Position numbers and translations under genes: made by a program. Of a DNA stretch of 64,000 bases, positions 1-11,054 are shown piece after piece. Each line of letters starts with the position of its first letter. The stretch's first letter is position 1. Origin of the DNA: Brasenia schreberi. Lineage: Eukaryota; Streptophyta; Magnoliopsida; Nymphaeales; Cabombaceae. The notes under the pieces are model-generated. The model ran no database searches. It was given only the letters and a program-made list of their open reading frames with translations, and was not told the DNA's origin. The DNA lies in NCBI GenBank assembly GCA_036023115.1, contig JAYKKT010000055.1, forward strand, positions 9,259,001 through 9,323,000, written 5' to 3'.

Positions 1-133
1 GTTCTCCCCACCAAGATGGGGAATGGGCGTTCCTGAGAGAGAGAGACAGAGAGAAAAAAGAGAAATTGGTGCGATTAAGAGTTCGATGTGGTCGATCTGA
101 TTGAAGGTTTTCTTCAGAGAGAAGGAAGATTTA

Positions 134-971
134 ATGGGTGGTGAGGTATCGCCTCTGCTAGGATTCAGATTTCATCCGACGAATGAGTAGTTAGTGAGCT
201 ACTACATGAAGAACAAGGTTCAAGGGAAGGCCATCCGATTCAATGCCATCGTCGAGATCGACATCTATAAATTGAAGCCATGGGACCTCCCCACGCATTC
301 ATGTTTGAAGAGCAGGGATTTGGAATGGTACTTCTTCAATCCTCTTGATAGGAAGTATGGGAACGGATTGAGGACTAACCGTGCGACTAAGCTCGGATTC
401 TGGAAGACCACCGAAAGGATCGGGTGATCAAGCGAAATCTGAAGACGGTGGGGATGAAGAAGACGATGGTTTATCACAAAGGTCGAGCACCTCGTGGAGA
501 AAGAACCAATTGGGCATGCACGAGTATTGTCTTCTGGAGAAGGGTTCATCGAGCACGAGTGGCAACCTCCTGGATGCATATGTGATTTGCAGGATCTTTG
601 AGAAGAGTGGCCCCGGACTGAAAAATGGGGAGCAATATGGGGCACCTTTTATGGAGGAAGAATGGGATGATGATTAAGAGGATGTTATTGAACCCAAGAT
701 GCCACCCTCCTTTCTCAATCACGATGGGGCTTCTCCAGAGCCTTCGACACCTATGGATGTCCCCGTTTTGGTTCCTAAGAATAAGGAGGATGCAGTTTCT
801 GGAATTGTTCTTAGTCCTTCTCGAGCGTTACTTGATTTGGGGCAAGATGTTGTTGATTCTAAGGACATCCAAGATGATATCGATCAGTTTCTTCTATATT
901 CTGGCGGGCAAAGTGAGGACAGGCTGAACTTTTCTTCTAGTGATGGGATTGCTGAATTTAATGTTTTTTAA
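134..971 (+). pseudogene. Intronless NAC-domain transcription factor pseudogene (NAC082/NAC103-like)
   Basis: The reading starts at ATG 134 with MGGEV..LLGFRFHPTNE and continues through the NAC core (VSYYMKNKVQGK, DIYKLKPWDLP, CLKSRDLEWYFF, DRKYGNG.RTNRAT, WKTT), [25 protein letters not shown] and CRIFEKSGPG..NGEQYGAPF, then an acidic tail. NAC proteins are plant DNA-binding transcription factors. The frame is broken in four places: a TAG at 188-190 where the family has Glu; a one-base loss near 413-415 in the GKDR motif; a one-base loss near 514 before MHEY; and a TAA at 675-677, after which the same frame stays open to 971. NAC genes normally have introns inside the NAC domain; none is present here, which suggests a retrocopy. 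Bases 1-133 look like a transcribed leader (GA-rich, no ORF). A copia polypurine tract and LTR follow 0.4 kb downstream. Confidence 0.85.
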
Positions 972-1090
972 CAGAATTCAAATTTTTGCATGCTGGACAA
1001 GAAATCGTTACCTGCACACCAAGTGCTTGATGAAATGCAGTAATGAGGATTATTGAAATGTGTTTTGCAGCCATGAGGTTGGTAGAATTT

Positions 1091-1217
1091 GCAGCCAAAG
1101 AAGTTGTTGAATATGACCAGCCTTAAAGGTTGAGTTGAAGATGTTGCAGCCAAATAATCTGCTGAATATGACCAGCCTTGGAGGGCTGAGTAGAAGATGT
1201 TGCAGCCAAGAAGCTGG
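1091..1217 (+). repeat. 55-56 bp imperfect tandem repeat between the NAC copy and the LTR
   Basis: Two units (1091-1145, 1146-1201) and a partial third each begin GCAGCCAA and contain GAATATGACCAGCCTT and AGAAGATGTT. The block lies in the non-coding 972-1390 stretch between the NAC pseudogene and the LTR. No coding sense was found in it. Confidence 0.75.
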
Positions 1218-1390
1218 TAAAGATTAGTGTAGGCGTGAAGTTGCTAAACAACAGCCATGGAGGTTTACAAAGAATGTTACAGCAAGGAAGGTTGTTGAAA
1301 AGGGGATAGCCAAGAGGACTGAAAAATCAGAAAAAAATGAAGAAAGAATCATTTTTTTGGCAAGTTTGGAGTTTGAAGTATCTCACTCCC

Positions 1391-1689
1391 AACTTGAGGG
1401 GGGCGTTGAAGAATATGCTTTTAATGTCAGTTTCACCAATTTTGATGTTTTAGGTATTATTATAATTGCTCGTAGTACGAAGGCATTTTGGTAATTTTGT
1501 ATTTAACCCATTATATAATGACTAAACTTCTTTTATTAGGGTTAAGAGATTAAGATTAAGAAAGAGAGAGAGAGAGGGGTGGCCTCCATTGGAGGGTCGG
1601 CCCCTCCTTCAATCTTCACATTTTTTCTTCACTTGTTTTTCTCGTGTTTGTGATATTTGATCACCGTAGTGCTATCACGTTTTCCAACA
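1391..1689 (+). mobile_element. Copia-type polypurine tract and 3' LTR (1404-1689)
   Basis: The sequence AACTTGAGGGGGG at 1391-1403 is a classic copia polypurine tract. It is followed by an LTR-like block that begins (C)GTTGAAGAATATG and ends TTTCCAACA at 1689, matching the TGTTG..CAACA inverted ends of Ty1/copia LTRs with the first T changed to C. The block contains TATATAATG and a GA-rich leader. No reverse transcriptase is seen upstream; the NAC pseudogene occupies that place. Confidence 0.65.
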
Positions 1690-2384
1690 CATTGTCTCGT
1701 AAAATAGTAAAAAACAAAATGTGGTGGCTAGGTCATCTGCAAAAGCATAGTATAGAGTCGCGACTCTTGGAGTATGCGAGGCAATCTGGCTAAAATCTCT
1801 AATACAAGAGTTTGGCATTCTCATGAATGAATCAATCCTATTGTGACAATCAAGCAATAATTTGAATAGCGGCAAATCCGGTATATCATGAGAGGACTAA
1901 GCATATTGAAATAGATTGTCATTTTATAAAAGATGCAGTAAAGGCAAGAACAATTCAGATGAAATATATACGATCAAAAGAACCATGTGCTGATTTCTTA
2001 ACAAAAGCTTAGGGAAAGGAAGACTTCAAAAACTCCTTAGCAAGTTAGGGACTCAAAATATTTATGTCCCAACTTAAGGGGGAGTGTTAGAGTCTATGGG
2101 TCGTGTATTTAATTTATCCAGCTTTATTTTTTATTTTATTTTTAAGGGTATTGTTAAATAGGTGCCACTTATCATGGGCGATTAGGTCTTTTATGTAATT
2201 AGACACCTTTGTCAAATAACCCTAGTGATCCGTCGATAATCAGGGGATAGGAGAAATAAAGAGGAAAGAGGTGGGCAGCACAATTGGGACGGCCGATGCC
2301 CTATTCACTCCAAAATCTCTTCTCCCTCGATTACTTTTGATTAAAACTGTGTAGCTTGATTGTGTTGCTGATTATTCAACAACA
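1690..2384 (+). mobile_element. Copia retrotransposon 3' end: RNase H remnant, polypurine tract and LTR
   Basis: Bases 1690-2060 translate, with frameshifts and stops, to the end of a copia polyprotein: an RNase H stretch with YCDNQAI-like and NPVYHERTKHIEIDCHF motifs, then RSKEPCADFLTKA. The polypurine tract AACTTAAGGGGGAG lies at 2071-2084. An LTR starts at 2085 with TGTTAGAGTC and ends near 2384 (CAACAACA; right border approximate). It abuts the preceding LTR end at 1689, so two different copia fragments are joined head to tail. Confidence 0.75.
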
Positions 2385-3049
2385 TACACATATATAAGGT
2401 ATATGTACCTTGTCGTTCAACAAGCATTTCAAGCATAAATTTTGTGGTAAAAGCTACAAGAGAATAAAAGAACAAGAATTTCCACCTAGAAAACACAGTT
2501 AAAGTTGAGGACATCTTTCTATAGCTTTGGTCATGTGTTTCAGTTCTGACACCCACCATATGCATCAAGAGGTGCTGTAACTCAGAATTATAAGGTTTAT
2601 CTAGTCAAAACATTTGAAATAAACTTAGCCAAGAGTGATGCCTTAGAAAATCTTTGGCAAATATTTGACAAGAATTCATCTATTAAATTTTAAACCTATC
2701 AATTCAATTTATCAACTGGGCAAGGAAATGGAATCAAGATCACAAGAATAACAGGATCCCATACTCCAAATGTGTCAGTGGGCGATTTGTGAAACGAAAA
2801 GTTGACATTTTCCCCTTAAATAATCATACTCCTTATTTTCATGCTTGCAATATAAAGAAAGACAAGCATCAGATAAATAACTTCCTTGCTGAAAGGAAAG
2901 TAACCCATGGGAAAAGAACAATTGCCTCTCTGATAGAGAATTAACTGCTTTTGATGAGGTCAGTATCATCAAACTGTAAGATGTTGACAGCTTTGAATCG
3001 TTAAAGCTTAAATATTTAACCAACGTGAAATACTAAGCAAGTGAAGCAC
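2385..3049. other. Non-coding stretch inside the ZTP29-like gene
   Basis: I looked here on the minus strand for the next expected exon of the zinc transporter (after FLASMK) and found none. No transposon signature was recognised. It is best read as intron sequence. Confidence 0.5.
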
Positions 3050-5612
3050 CTTCATTGATGCAAGAAAGACTGCCATTCCCTCGGGGAAATTGTGCAAACT
3101 TATGCCTGCCAGTTGCATTCAGATGAAATTTAACATGAGATTCTCCTGATCATAAATCTTGTACAATGAAATGGGATACAAAATCAACCGTGAATATAAT
3201 ATTCATGCCGCATTCAACATATCTGTACAACTTTAAGTGGGGGAAGTAAGAAGTTAGGATCTGAATAATTATGAGTGTATGGAAAGACAAAACTAACTAC
3301 AAACTGATTTATCTGAACATTAATACATTACGGTTCCAATGAGAAAAACAAGTCAGAAAAACATCTGTTTAATGTTCTTATACTCGTGAGGGAAAAAGAA
3401 AAATAAGGCTAATAATAAATTCTCAAACAGAAGCACTCCTGAAACCTCTTCTCTCCCATGTTGGCCCAACTTTTTTGCTAGAATCTAAATTTGAAAAACC
3501 AGAAAGAGTTAACTGCTGCAATGGCATAGTGATTGGTCTCACTAGAAGCATTTTCACAGCAACGTGCCACGAAATTTTATTTCAAAATGTTTTTCTTTAT
3601 GGGGGAGTGGGGATGGAGGTAGGAACCACAGATAGCCCAATATGTTCTTTATTTCAAAGTATTCATAAGAAGATTTATAAAGTTGAAATAAAAAAACAAT
3701 AAGGAATAGAATGCGCTCTTGGATGAAACTAAAAGATCTTTTGACAGTCATGCAAGGTTTTCCGTCAAATGTTGAATGGGTGCGTCATCTTGAAAATATC
3801 ATCACATCATCCCATTATTTCAGGCTAACTTGAACTAGCAGGTATTGTTAAAATACTACAAAGAATGGCAATTATATGAATGGAGGAATTTCACGAGGCC
3901 CATGTACAGTATTATGTCAAGGTCGACAAGATCTGCATAACCTAAACAAGAGGTATCAGGGCAAGAAAATCGGGAGGAAAGGCAAAAGAAAGATGCCCCT
4001 AAGAAGAAAATGGACACAATAAAGATATAGCACTCCTACAAATGGTGTTGTCTAATGGAAATGAAAACTAGAAGAAAATGACCAGAAGAAAGATATCTGT
4101 TTCCAACAGCCAATTATCAATTGCCTTTGAATCTTGCAAATCACTTCCAGAAAATTCCCGTAAAGTTAACAGCTGAAGGAAGAGTGTGAAATATATGGAA
4201 TGGTCAAGGCATTACATAATTTTTTGTTCGATATCAAATAGGATGAGAACCTATTTTCTTCAAAATAAAGCAGGGTATCCATACCAATTGCCGTGATAAT
4301 GCCACTAAAAAATACTTGGCGCTTGTGTTTCTTCATTAGGTCCTTCCCACCTCCATCATCCTTCTGTTATAAGTGCTTGAGCGTTAAAGCTTCTGCTGAC
4401 TGCATTTTCATGATCAGTTTTCTCAGGGAAGTGCTAACCTGTTTATTTTTCACATCTTGATTGCTGGGAACAACTGTTGGTTCTGGGATGAACTTCACAA
4501 TAACAGCAAACAGCATGACACCTGAAAAAAACTGCATAGATGACTACAATAATCAACAGTACATTCGTATTGATAAAAAATGTACAGAACATGAACAAAA
4601 GCATGTTCATATCAACTTGATACAATACGTCAATTCTAGAAGATAATAGTTCACCCAAATATTCCCTTTCAAGAAGCCAACTGAATTTATGGCATTGTGT
4701 GCCAAGTCCAAGAAAGAAATGCTCAGCATAAGACCAGCAGCAAATCCCTGGATTTAGGAACTTGTGTTTTAGTGATTGTGAATAGCACTTTCTAAAGGAT
4801 ATTAAATAGATAGCTCATAAGAATGGTGAAAGCACACCTGCAGGAGACCCAAAATCTTCAGGTTTGGAGCATGACTCAGAATTACAAAGAGTGCCCCTGT
4901 TTCAAAATCAAATGTCTGGATTATGCTCAGAAAACCAATTTTCCTCTTCCTTTAAGAACAATTAACATAGATAAATCTCAAAGAGTACTGCATGCATTTT
5001 CATTTTGAGCACCTTGTTAAACTGTATTGTTTAGAATGTATTTAGGTCGAGTCATGTAATACCTTTCCTTTTCTGTTTCCAATTTAAATCTGCCAACTGA
5101 CTCAACACTATTAATTGTTCAATGACTAGTCAATTAGCCATGGCACATAAAGTGTGCAACAGCTAGTTAACTAGCCATTGCATCTCTGTATTTTTTCAGG
5201 CCTGTAAAAGGCCCTCGTCTTGTATTATTCTCATGTTCATAGGCTTACCATAATACATTCTTGAGTTTATTGTGTTGCCCATGTTTCTTGGTCATGTTTC
5301 CCACTGTGCAGGAGTGCTGTCTAAGTGAGTTTTGCTCCGACTCACATGTAAGGCGTTTTCTTGTGCTAGGATTCTTGTTGTGATCCTTGGACTTCATATT
5401 CAAGGCGATCTCTTTACATGGTATTCGGGCCCATGTTTGGAGCTTGTGAGCTAGTGTAATGGGCAACAGGCCACTAGAGCCCATTGATAATTCGCAGACC
5501 CTTGGCCTGGACCGGGGAGGGGGGGGAATGCCAAGGGACTAGCCGTTAGGGGCCTAACAGCTAGCCCCCAACGGCTAGTCAAGTGAGCCGCTAGGGTTCC
5601 AAGTTCCAACGA

Positions 5613-5655
<43 letters not shown>

Positions 5656-8600
5656 ATTTGAGTGTTGTAAATTACATTGTTTGCTTTATAAATAGTCTCT
5701 TACCTCATTAATAAATATCCTTATTTTGAGGAATCATCTTGTTATTTGTTTGATTCATTGGTTCTTTGTTTGACTTGGTTTGTGTGTTTGAACACAAGTG
5801 TTTGGTGTGTTTGAAGTATTGATCTCTTGGCGATTCTTAGTTTATGATTTAGCGTAGACTCTTCAAGTAAGTTGAAGAGTTATTTTTTTACATGTATCAG
5901 AGCCTACTCGAAGCAAATCATCAGACACGACTACATTTAGAAACGTGTTGATTTGAAGCAAGTTTGAAAAAATTGTGCCTTGTTGTTTTCATTATGCGAA
6001 GGTTAAGGTAACTCTTAAAAACTTGTTTCTTTTTTAACATGAAAAGCAAAAATGAAATTTTTCGTTGTTTGTTATCAAAGTTGGGCTCGAATGATGAAAA
6101 AGTATTTTTTATCCAAAGATTATTGGGATTATATTGATGGTTTTATTCAAGAACCTAATTTGCATTAGATCCACTTTAATACATATAAAACAGAGACCCA
6201 ATGAGATGGATTTTGTGCCGATCTAGTTACAGAAAAAACTAGATTGAAAGTTCTAAATACTTCCAAGGAAGCCGTTCTTGCCACGTCTAGACTGGGGCCA
6301 ATCTAAAGTCATACAAGCCCCCAGATGTCAAAAATATTGAAGGGCAAGCCAAGCATTACATGAAACCCATGACCCATGGCCATTCAAAAGTATTATTTAC
6401 CATTATTGTAAAGAAAATGGGCATATCAAGATCAATTGCCCACTCTTGATGAGAAACGATGATGTGGCTGTCTTGGATGATAAAGAGAGAGGAGCGCTAC
6501 CTTCTATCATCAAGGCATACACTGAAGAGATACTCAAAGAGAAGGCTAACAATGTGCTATCAACCTTTGCTAAAGGTATGTTTGGTTTTTAGATTCGAGT
6601 GAATTCTTCACATGACACACAAAAAAGATTTTTTGAAAAACATCTGCCAAAAGAGTTCAAGTAAGCATGTTTTAAAGGTCAATAGTGCAAGACTTCAAGT
6701 AGAAAAAATTGAAAATTTTGAAAATAAGGATTTCAAAGTACCGATATGAGTTTTGCAACAAAACTCAATCTTAATGTACTTTTTGTTGCTCAAATTTGTG
6801 ACAACGGTTGTAGTCACTTTCTTATCCAAAAATTATGTAATACAGGATCATCTATCAAAGAAGGTGATTGGACGAGGTCATAAAGAAAATGGGTTATACA
6901 AAATGGAAAATTTGGTTTGCCAAATTTTAAAAATTGTGGTGTGGTTCATGACCCAACTCTTTGGTAGAAAAGATTGATTGGGTCACTTTGATAGGAACAA
7001 ATTGTGTAACCATCTCTTAGTGAAAAATAATAAAGTTAAAGATTTTGTTTGCAAAGAGTGTATTATTGGAAAGTTGCGTCGTTTACCCTTTGGTTTGAGA
7101 AATTTTATTGTAAGTAAACCTTTTGAATTGGTGCACTCCGATGTTTGGGGACCGGCTCCTATCATATTTAAAAGAGGAGTAGGATACTATGTGACTTTCA
7201 TAGATAATTTTATTAGATATACTTGGATATATCTTTTGAAACATAAATTCGAAGTCTTTAAAAACTTTTTGATATTTTATAATATGATTAGAAATCAATT
7301 CAACACGACTCTTAAGATTTTGATATCGGATTCCAGTGGGAGTATATGTCAAAAAAAATAAAATTATTTGGAAACACATGAAATTTTGCATAAAAAATAT
7401 TGCATGAAAACTTCACAACAAAATGGTTTGGTCAAACGAAACCATAGAGATATTATAGAAACCACTAGAGCACAAAAACTCCACAACAAAATGGTTTGGT
7501 CAAACGAAACCATAGAGATATTATAGAAACCATTAGAACTTTGTTGATTGCTAACACTCGAACACATCTTTTTCTTAAGCAAACCTTTTGTTTTCTCCCA
7601 TAAGTTGATGGGAGGATCCCAAACTTTAGGTGGAGTCATGTAATAGGCCCTTTTCCTTTTATTTCATTTTTAGTGTTTGTTTTAGAACTAATAACTAATA
7701 GTCATTGTTCACTATGCAATGTTTAGTCAACTAGTTGTTGACAACTTGACAGTGAACCTGGCCCCTCTGCTCTATTTGTTCTAGCCTATAAAAAAGGTCC
7801 TCCTGTGCATCATATCATCTTGAGTTTTGCCATGTATAATGTAAGCATTCTTGAATTTACCTTGTTGATTGCGTTAGCCATTTGTAATCCATGTTATAAA
7901 AATCCGACGAAGTTTTATGCTTGTTGTCGGAAGCCTAACACAACCCTCCTCCTTTATCCGGGCTTACTGGCAATGCAAGGGTGATCCCTTACATGGGCGG
8001 AGTTTGGAAGGAAAATACTAGGAGAAATAGGAATCACTTGGCTCACAAGACTATTTAATGAAATATGAAAAAACCAAAAGATGCCCGAGGAATGGAGAGC
8101 AAGTACACTTATACCCATATATAAGAACAAGGGAGACATTCAAAATTGTGTGAATTATCGAGGTATCAAGTTAATGAGTCATACTATGAAATTATGGGAA
8201 AGAATTATCGAATGTAGGTTAAGACAAGTATCAAGTACAACAGAGAACCAATTTGGATTCATGCCAGGCAGATCTACTATTGAAGCGATTCACCTTTTGA
8301 GACGTCTTATGGAACATTTTAGAGCAAAAAAGAAATACCTTCACATGATATTTATTGATCTAGAAAAAGCTTATGATAGGATACCGAGGGAGGTTCTTTG
8401 GAGAACTTTGGAAAAAAGAGGTATCCCATTGACATATATTAACCTTATAAGAGACATGTATGATGGTGCAAAAACATGTGTGAGGACTCATGAAGGAACG
8501 ACAGACTTTTTTGAAGTTAATATTGGGTTACATTAAGGATCAACTTTAAGTCCATACTTATTTATAATGGTGATGGATGAGTTAACAAAACATATTCAAG

Positions 8601-11054
8601 ATGAAGTACCTTGGTGTATGTTATTTGCAGATGACATTGTATTAGTGGAGGAGTCTAAGGAAAAAGTTAATAGAAAATTGGAACTATGGAGAGAAACATT
8701 AGAAAGCAAAGGCCTCCGACTTAGTACAACAAAGACAGAATATATGGAATGTAAGTTTGATCATTTGGATACTTCAGAGGGCATGGAAATTAAAATTGGC
8801 ACACATTGCATTCCCCAAAAGGAAAGTTTTAAATACCTAGGGTCAATTTTTCAAAGTGATGGAAGAATTGATGGAGATGTTACATATAGAATTAATGCTG
8901 GTTGGTTAAAATGGAGAGGAGCATCAGGTATTCTTTGTGATAAGAAGATACCATTAAAGTTAAAAGGTAAATATTATAGAGCAGCAATTAGGCCTGCCAT
9001 GTTTTATGGTTCTGAATGTTGGGCAGTTAATCATCAACATGTACAAAAGATGCCTGTGACAGAAATGAAGATGTTGAGATGGATGAGTGGTCATACAAGA
9101 AAAGACCATATACATAATGAGGTTATTAGAAATAAATTAGGAGTGGTACCAATAGAGGATAAAATGAGAGAACATCGTTTAAGATGGTTTGGACATATAG
9201 AAGGAAGATCAAAAGAAGAACCTGTAAGAAGGTTAGAAAAACTAAATTTGTAAAGTATTAAAAGAGGTAGAGGACGACCACAAAAGTATTGGAAAGAAAC
9301 AATAAAGAATGATCTAGCTTATTGGGAGTTAACTGCTAACATGGCACACGATAGGGATCTGTGGAAACAAAGAATCCATGTAGCCGACCCCATCTAGTAT
9401 GGGAAAAGGCTTAGTTGTTGTTGTTGTTGTTGTTGTTTGTTGTTGTATTGCGTTAGCCATTATTGTTGGCTGTTTTTGCTACTGCATAAGAGTGTTATCT
9501 AAGTGACTTTTTCCTTTGACTGATTCATACGCAATTGTTGTGTGACGGTTGTGGTTGTGATCATTAGATTTTATACAAACAACAACAACTAAGCCTTTTC
9601 CCATACTAGACGGGGTCGGCTACATGGATTCTTTGTTTCCGCAGATCCCTATCGTGTGCCATGTTAGCAGTTAACTCATAATAAGCTAGATCATTAGATT
9701 TTATATTCAAGGGAATTTCATTACAAATCTTCCATACTGAAATGAAGTTTCCAACTACTTTTAGGGAAAATTGAATGTCCAGAAGCTTTCCACTTGATAT
9801 AACAAGCAACAGTAAAAAGAGTTATAGGATCAATAGTTTTAGCCTTTTAGGTGATTGCTCTTTCCACATTAAAGAACTTGTAGGAGCACCATTTGCGCCA
9901 TTAAAATAGCACACATTGCATTCAAATAAACTTCTAACTGCACTGTTGCCATAGTTTCTGGCCACAAGACTTACATTGAAGTTAAAGAACTTTGACAGAA
10001 ACTTTGGTTAAATTCACCTAGCACCATACAGTTAAGGCATAAGTGTGACTTGCATTCCCACCTCTGCTCCAGTTTCTCTCACATGAACTGATCTTAAAAT
10101 AGATTCCACATACAATAACATCAAACAAATAAGGCTTTAGCAGCATGTCCTAGTACTTTTCACTACAAAGGCTTACATTATAGCAAACCTCCATTTGCAA
10201 CACTATGTATCACTCCCTATGATTCAGCAGGGTGTTTACAACCTTGGTCAAGACGATGTTTCATGCTCATGCCACCATCAGCAAGCCTCCTCCAAATTAC
10301 GTCATAACATTTAGGGAGAGATCCATGTGTAGGAAACAGAATTGTATAGGCAAACTATACTATGCATCATATTCTAATTAATAACCCCAACTTACAGCTA
10401 AAGGTTTGATAACGTTATAACTACTGTAGAAAGCAGCAAACTCTTGTAGGATTCTTATCTATTAATTTTGAAAACTTCTCAAAACCTCAATTTCAGGTAT
10501 ATATAGGTAAGATTCAATACACCCTTTCTCAAGAAAAAAACCCTCAGTTGCAAATCTATGCTAAACATCCAAGGTTGGATATAGGTCTGATTCAGTACTC
10601 CTTTCTCAAGAAACTATAGAAGAAGTAATGCTTAAAAAGACGCCCTTCGTAAGAGAGGACGGCGAGTTGCCTATGGCCCAAAGTTATCCGTGGCAATTGT
10701 TACCCAAGGACTCATCTGATTTCTGAATCTCTAACTTGTTACTTTTAACATAGGCTTCCTCACAATTCTAAAACACTAAATAACAACTGCAGAAACTAAC
10801 GCAAACAATTGAAAAAGAAAAGCAAGAGATGCTTTCCAAGATTGGCTGTTGAGAAAATCAAACGACATGTACAAACCGTCATCTGCGCTGAACCACCGTA
10901 TACATAAACTTCCTATAATTGATGATACGAAGAAATGAAGCAATAAAATTCCTGGTTCTAGAAAAAGAAGGGAAACCAACAATCACATACCTATACACGT
11001 GCTTAATCCACCCACAAGAGAGAGGCCAAGCGCCACCGTGACCTTGGACTCCAT
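3050..11054 (-). CDS. ZTP29: ZIP zinc transporter, ZTP29-like (5' six exons; 3' part beyond the window)
   Basis: Six minus-strand exons with GT-AG borders join in frame: 10991-11054, 4838-4896, 4655-4747, 4439-4531, 4285-4363 and 3050-3105. Together they give 148 residues beginning [20 protein letters not shown]. Visible parts are the first membrane helix; [28 protein letters not shown]; a Lys-rich loop ([17 protein letters not shown]); and [15 protein letters not shown], the ZIP signature whose His and Glu coordinate metal. ZTP29 proteins have about 275 residues; the Arabidopsis member is reported in the endoplasmic reticulum, moving zinc to the cytosol. The LALAIALHNIPEG exon onward was not found, so those exons probably lie left of base 1. 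The start follows the family's MDS/MES start; an in-frame ATG at 11186 would add 44 residues. The exons themselves show no damage. Intron 1 is 6.1 kb and filled with retrotransposons. Confidence 0.9.
3106..4284 (-). other. Intron 5 of the ZTP29-like gene (1.2 kb)
   Basis: It lies between exon GIITAI|G and exon [10 protein letters not shown], with donor GTATGG and acceptor CTGGCAG on the minus strand. No coding, RNA or transposon feature was recognised in it. Confidence 0.7.
5055..5418 (+). mobile_element. Copia LTR (family B), left copy, with primer-binding site
   Basis: It begins TGTAATACC and ends CTTTACA, followed at 5419 by TGGTATTCGGGCC, a mutated initiator-Met tRNA primer-binding site. 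It is similar throughout to the interrupted copy at 7638-9725. A TATA-like and leader region (CCTGTAAAAGGCCC) resembles CCTATAAAAAAGG in the right copy. It lies in intron 1 of the zinc transporter gene, antisense to it. Confidence 0.7.
5455..5892 (+). mobile_element. Copia LTR (family A), with primer-binding site
   Basis: It begins TGTAATGGGCAACAGG and ends TTTTTTTACA. TG(G)TATCAGAGCC, the initiator-Met tRNA primer-binding site, follows at 5893. A second copy lies at 18485-18931 with the same leader, (TC)n tract and PBS. A (TC)n run occupies about 5616-5652 and a TATA-like TATAAATA lies near 5687. It starts 36 bases after the family B primer-binding site, so element A appears inserted into element B. 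Confidence 0.75.
5893..7637 (+). mobile_element. Copia internal region: gag and integrase remnants
   Basis: This is a degenerate gag-pol. At 6090-6170 it reads [17 protein letters not shown], as in the copy at 19146. At 6398-6450 a CCHC zinc knuckle is visible as (Y)[14 protein letters not shown], with its first Cys changed to Tyr. At 6978-7361 GAG-pre-integrase is followed by an integrase core: CKECIIGK, the catalytic-Asp motif [25 protein letters not shown] and a second Asp in [23 protein letters not shown] follows. Stops and frameshifts break every domain, and no reverse transcriptase is present before the right LTR. Confidence 0.8.
7411..7546 (+). repeat. 68-bp tandem duplication inside the copia integrase
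   Basis: 7411-7478 and 7479-7546 are near-identical (CTTCACAACAAAATGG versus CTCCACAACAAAATGG). Each encodes [21 protein letters not shown] sequence around the catalytic Glu region. The 68-bp period shifts the frame. Confidence 0.9.
7883..9446 (+). mobile_element. RTE-clade LINE, 5'-truncated, with near-intact reverse transcriptase C-terminus
   Basis: It is flanked by a perfect 15-bp duplication, ATTGCGTTAGCCATT, at 7868-7882 and 9447-9461, and ends in a TTG-rich tail typical of plant RTE elements. The reading from 8081 shows reverse transcriptase motifs: [42 protein letters not shown], the catalytic FADD at 8624-8635 and KYLGS. The C-terminal part includes YGSECW and [16 protein letters not shown] sequence, ending at 9253. 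Only one stop interrupts it: TAA at 8534-8536, where the family has Gln (QGS). The endonuclease domain is absent. A non-autonomous, relatively young copy. Confidence 0.92.
9576..9688 (-). mobile_element. 113-bp truncated RTE LINE tail with 17-bp target duplication
   Basis: It is the reverse complement of the 3' end of the LINE at 7883-9446 (tail as AACAACAACAAC, then AAGCCTTTTCCCATACTAGA). The 17-bp repeat GATCATTAGATTTTATA lies at 9559-9575 and 9689-9705. Only the 3' terminus was copied. Confidence 0.92.
9726..10990. other. 5' portion of ZTP29 intron 1, nothing recognised
   Basis: About 1.3 kb of AT-rich sequence between the last transposon and exon 1. I found no coding, RNA or repeat signature on either strand. 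The donor site on the minus strand is GTATGTGATT at 10981-10990. Confidence 0.6.

Larger units (their letters stand above)
7638..9725 (+). mobile_element. Copia LTR (family B), right copy, split by two LINE insertions
   Basis: LTR pieces 7638-7882, 9447-9575 and 9689-9725 together match 5055-5418. The end TTCAAGGGAATTTCATTACA corresponds to TTCAAGGCGATCTCTTTACA in the left copy. The interruptions are two RTE LINE insertions, each with a clean target-site duplication. The order of events is therefore copia first, LINEs later. Confidence 0.75.
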
